A stretch of 64,000 nucleotides of DNA from Paenibacillus puerhi (lineage in GTDB: Bacteria > Bacillota > Bacilli > Paenibacillales > NBRC-103111). Below, in pieces: positions 61,317 through 64,000 of this stretch. Numbering within the stretch: position 1 is the stretch's first letter; every line of letters starts with the position of its first letter. The DNA lies in contig NZ_WUWM01000003.1 in the NCBI RefSeq assembly GCF_009846885.1, positions 1 to 64,000 of the forward strand. Direction: 5' to 3'. Under the pieces are notes generated by a model. That model was given only the letters and a program-made list of their open reading frames with translations. It was not told where the DNA came from and did not search any database. The position numbers and the translations under genes are program-made.

Positions 61317-61404
61317 TTGGTGCGTAAAGTATGATGTTTATTGTTTGCCGTGGTCATGTATTATTTGTCTCAAGTACACTGGGTCAAAATACTGAGGGTA
61401 CATA
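61317..61404 (+). pseudogene. Deleted copy of the secreted-protein gene at 52316-52828
   Basis: TTG 61317 with the same AAAAGGAGTGARCTGA lead as the intact gene; the first codons match (TGCGTAAAGTATGATGTT), then the DNA jumps to TTATTTGTCTCA...TGAGGGTA, which is near the 3' end of the intact gene. Roughly 300 bases are deleted and the frame is broken. Confidence 0.75.
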
Positions 61405-61407
61405 ATT

Positions 61408-61443
61408 AAAGGAGAGTTACAGTTGTCTGTACTCTCCTTTTGC
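61408..61443. terminator. Bidirectional terminator, copy of the one at 52898-52937
   Basis: AAAGGAGAGTTACAG TTGT CTGTACTCTCCTTTTGCT, part of the duplicated locus; the tract serves both the pseudogene and the minus-strand gene. Confidence 0.75.
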
Positions 61444-61459
61444 TATTCATTCATGATTC

Positions 61460-61909
61460 TCAATTAGGTGCTAATTCGACCAATATACTTATGGGGGAGT
61501 CCGCTCCACCGTCTCCATCATCTGACACAATTGTAATCTCGTAACTTCCTTCCTGTTGTGGACTAAAAGTATCTTCTAACAAGAAGTTGTTTTCTTTGCT
61601 GGTGTGTCCTTCACTTACGATATTACTCTTATTCTTAGAGTAAATTATGAATGTCATTCCTCTCTTGTTTTTATCTGAGAAGACGTAGTGTATTTTTCTG
61701 TTATCTTTATTTGAATAACTAAATTCATAATGAGCTTCACCTTTATATTTGCCGCTCTCCGTTAGTTGCTCATCTTTTTGTAAAAGAATATTGGTTACAG
61801 TTGCTTCAATAACTTCAGTGGGTTGTTGTTTTTTTGAAATAAATTGAGATAACATAAAGATAATCACCATTAATAAAATACCACTTACAATCAATGCTTT
61901 TAATTTCAT
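61460..61909 (-). CDS. Signal-anchored hypothetical protein, duplicate 2
   Basis: A 149-residue paralogue of the protein at 52953-53402, aligned end to end with no gaps. Anchor MKLKALIVSGILLMVIIFML; same GKYKGEAHYEFSYSNKDNRK and DDGDGGADSPISILVELAPN. Differences are scattered single residues, many of them conservative, suggesting both copies are still under selection. ATG 61909 with GGAGG 14 bases upstream. Unknown function. Confidence 0.8.
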   Translation of the reverse strand: MKLKALIVSGILLMVIIFMLSQFISKKQQPTEVIEATVTNILLQKDEQLTESGKYKGEAHYEFSYSNKDNRKIHYVFSDKNKRGMTFIIYSKNKSNIVSEGHTSKENNFLLEDTFSPQQEGSYEITIVSDDGDGGADSPISILVELAPN

Positions 61910-62143
61910 AATATTTTCTGAATCCTCCAGAAAGATGTTATATAAATAAATCTTACATTACCATGAGTGGATAAAAATGTATGGTAATAGACTTTATCAC
62001 AGGACAAACAAGGACCGTAAAAAGCGTTGACTTTAAGTTGCACTTATTTTACAATCACACTTATTGCGATACTTATAATAAGTTAAGTTAAGCTATGGTA
62101 ATAATCAGTAGGTCTAATGTTTTGGGGAAGGGATTTGATTATA

Positions 62144-63160
62144 TTGTTCATTCAAAACACAATTCAAATAAAAAAAATGAACATTGAGATGATTAAGCAG
62201 CAATTAAAGTCCAATCCGCTTGTTACCAAAGCATCTATCGCCCAGGCAACAGGCCTCAGCGTGTCTACCTGTAATACGATTCTTAATGAGCTGGTAGCTG
62301 CAGGCGAGGTATTTGAAATGACACAGGAAGAATCGAGCGGCGGCAGACCTGCTATGCGATACAAGTATAATGCCGATTTTGGTTGTGTAGCCTGTTTGAT
62401 GATGCTGACTGCAGGAGGAAGGAGCAGTATTGCATATCAAGTGGTCAACCTTTTGGGAGAGGTATCAGCGGCCGAAGAAATTGCCATGGATGTCATTGAC
62501 CCGGAGGTCATTGAGCGTCTGCTTGACAAGCTGATTGCCGATTATCCGAATATGGCTGCCATCGGTATCGGCATTCCTGGGGTTGTTCATCAAGGGATCA
62601 TCGGGGTATGCGATGTGGAGCAATTGGCCGGCCAACCTCTCGGCTTGCGGTTGGAACAGAAGTACAAGCTGCCGATTACGATTGAAAACGATATGAATAT
62701 GACCGTATATGGCTTCTTCTATTCGCATATCGATGCGGATGCCGGATCGTACGCAGTTGTTACTTTTCCAAGAAACCACTATCCAGGTTCCGGCTTTATG
62801 ATCAATGGTCGGGTGCTGTCCGGCAGCACGACCTTTGGCGGCGAGGTGTCTTTCCTGCCATTTGGTATGTCGCGTGAAGAGCAGCTGCGCAAGCTGCATA
62901 CCGAAGAAGGCTTCATACAGCTGGCTGTACACACACTTGTTTCCATTATCGCGATTGTCAACCCTGCTACCATTGCGATTACAGGCGATTTGCCGAGGGA
63001 GGCGCAGCTGAAGCAGCTGCGTCAGGGCTGTCAGGAGTATATTCCTGCCGAGCATATGCCCGTTCTATTTGTCAAAAATAATACGAGCGACGAGTACATG
63101 GGTGGATTGATACAAGCTACGTTGGACAGCTTGAGCTTCAAGTCAATTTACACGCAATAA
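62144..63160 (+). CDS. ROK-like transcriptional regulator lacking the zinc motif
   Basis: A 338-residue protein with an N-terminal winged HTH (KASIAQATGLSVSTCNTILN; ELVAAGEVFEMTQEESSGGR) and a ROK-type sugar-kinase-like domain (AAIGIGIPGVVHQGIIGVCD; LPITIENDMNMTVYGF; ITGDLP near the end). The CxCGxxGC zinc motif of kinase-active ROK proteins is missing, so it acts as a regulator only. The start is uncertain: TTG 62144 after GGGAAGGGA is preferred; ATG 62117 is in frame but has no ribosome binding site. It lies 40 bp upstream of an MFS sugar-type transporter, which it probably regulates. Confidence 0.82.
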   Translation: MFIQNTIQIKKMNIEMIKQQLKSNPLVTKASIAQATGLSVSTCNTILNELVAAGEVFEMTQEESSGGRPAMRYKYNADFGCVACLMMLTAGGRSSIAYQVVNLLGEVSAAEEIAMDVIDPEVIERLLDKLIADYPNMAAIGIGIPGVVHQGIIGVCDVEQLAGQPLGLRLEQKYKLPITIENDMNMTVYGFFYSHIDADAGSYAVVTFPRNHYPGSGFMINGRVLSGSTTFGGEVSFLPFGMSREEQLRKLHTEEGFIQLAVHTLVSIIAIVNPATIAITGDLPREAQLKQLRQGCQEYIPAEHMPVLFVKNNTSDEYMGGLIQATLDSLSFKSIYTQ

Positions 63161-63200
63161 GAGTAGTCTCAACGATACTAGAGGTAGGAGCAAATACATC

Positions 63201-64000
63201 ATGGGAAAAAGAAGTGCCACATGGAATAAGCCATATATTTTACAATTGGCCGTTATCTTTATCGGTTTTATCATTTTTGGTTTTTCGGAGAATATCAAGG
63301 GACCAGCTATCCCTCGTATTCAGTTTGAATTTTCGTTGAGTGAAGCCCAGCTAGGTTCCTTGCTGTCGTTGAACGCACTGGGCTATTTGATCGCGTGCTC
63401 CTTTACCGCTTTTTTAACCCGCTTATGGGGGATCAAGCGTGTTATGGTGATAGCTTTTGGATCCATGGCGTTGTCTGGCATATTCATTTACTTGTCGCAG
63501 CAGTATACGATGTTTTCTGCATCCTATTTTTTAATGTACATTGGCAATGGCATGCTGGAGATTGGCCTGGCGGTTTTGGGCGCGCGCATTTTTGTCAAAA
63601 ACACGGGGATGATGATGAATTTGAGCCATGGCTTTTACGGGCTGAGCTCAGTTGTTGCACCGCTCGCTGCCGCTGGCCTGATGAAAGTACAAATTGGCGA
63701 CTACCTGCTTGATTGGCGAGGAATGTATCTGGTTATGCTGCTGTTGTCGATAATCCCCATTATGTTTGCTTTAATCAGCCGGTTTCCGGGTGATGATATT
63801 AAGCAGGAGGATCGGCTTCCCTTCAAAACCTTGCTGAAGGATCCTGTTTTGTGGTTTTTGGTTTTTATTCTGACCTTTGGCGTAGTATCCGAGCTTGCAG
63901 TCGGAGGCTGGCTCGTCAACTTCCTAGAAAAGGCTTATGGATGGGAAACGGTTTCTGCATCCGGAATGCTGTCGGCTTTCTTCTTATGCTTTTCGTTTGG
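63201..64000 (+). CDS. MFS transporter, sugar-type (runs off window)
   Basis: At least 266 residues of a major-facilitator protein, cut by the window end. The first eight membrane helices are visible, beginning PYILQLAVIFIGFIIFGFSE; the loop GIKRVMVIAFGSMALSGIF holds the conserved motif between helices 2 and 3, and the IRFG/FYGLSSVVAPL region fits fucose/glucose-permease-like (FucP/GlcP, YfkF) carriers. ATG 63201 follows AGGAGCAAATACATC. Context with the ROK-type regulator upstream suggests uptake of a sugar or sugar-like solute. Confidence 0.82.
   Translation, partial: MGKRSATWNKPYILQLAVIFIGFIIFGFSENIKGPAIPRIQFEFSLSEAQLGSLLSLNALGYLIACSFTAFLTRLWGIKRVMVIAFGSMALSGIFIYLSQQYTMFSASYFLMYIGNGMLEIGLAVLGARIFVKNTGMMMNLSHGFYGLSSVVAPLAAAGLMKVQIGDYLLDWRGMYLVMLLLSIIPIMFALISRFPGDDIKQEDRLPFKTLLKDPVLWFLVFILTFGVVSELAVGGWLVNFLEKAYGWETVSASGMLSAFFLCFSF

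Overview
The window is chromosomal DNA of a spore-former-type Bacillota, most likely Paenibacillus. The protein families (YolD/LexA SOS genes, ROK regulators, 7TMR-DISM kinase, SLH S-layer proteins, PdxK and LplJ of the Bacillus type) and the strong GGAGG ribosome binding sites with frequent TTG/GTG starts support this. Genus assignment is inference from family resemblance only.

Layout. 1-5.3 kb is a patchwork: the first 40 codons of an IS630-type transposase, an SOS operon under two LexA boxes, decayed DNA, two short very GC-rich patches that read like actinobacterial DNA, and an SRAP/YedK gene. 5.5-11.5 kb is ordinary GC-rich chromosome: a ROK regulator with a perfect palindromic operator, a Gfo/Idh/MocA - ThuA - Gfo/Idh/MocA sugar-catabolism trio, and a sarcosine/N-methyltryptophan-type oxidase. 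11.8-24.5 kb is one long minus-strand cluster: M20 deacylase, DinB protein, orphan amino-acid ABC ATPase, a complete peptide/glutathione-type ABC importer (fused ATPase, two permeases, binding lipoprotein), two flavin monooxygenases, a LysR regulator and an FMN reductase. Together these look like an organosulfur-scavenging pathway: import of an S-substituted or N-acylated cysteine-type compound, deacylation and FMNH2-dependent C-S cleavage. 24.6-28.7 kb holds lplJ, pdxK, an aldo/keto reductase with divergent HxlR regulator, and a Pth2 peptidyl-tRNA hydrolase.

28.7-50 kb is an AT-richer accessory zone made of unrelated modules: HEAT protein plus SLH-GH18 protein; ArsR plus SDR; HTH plus membrane protein plus erythromycin-esterase lipoprotein plus unknown; LysR plus iron/phosphonate-type ABC importer plus metallo-beta-lactamase-fold hydrolase; S-layer protein; broken serine recombinase plus HTH/membrane pair. 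A degenerate palindromic element built on CATGTGGAG recurs near the module boundaries, always in the same orientation, and relics of large serine recombinases sit beside two copies. This is the most unusual feature of the window.

50-62 kb carries DinB proteins, a methyltransferase, a two-component system, a giant flagellin gene preceded by two csrA genes too short for ordinary ORF cut-offs, with a CsrA-type ACGGA hairpin in the flagellin leader, and a locus duplicated at 52.3-53.4 and 61.3-61.9 kb. 62.1-64 kb has a second ROK-type regulator and the start of an MFS sugar-type transporter that runs off the end. No rRNA, tRNA or CRISPR array was seen.
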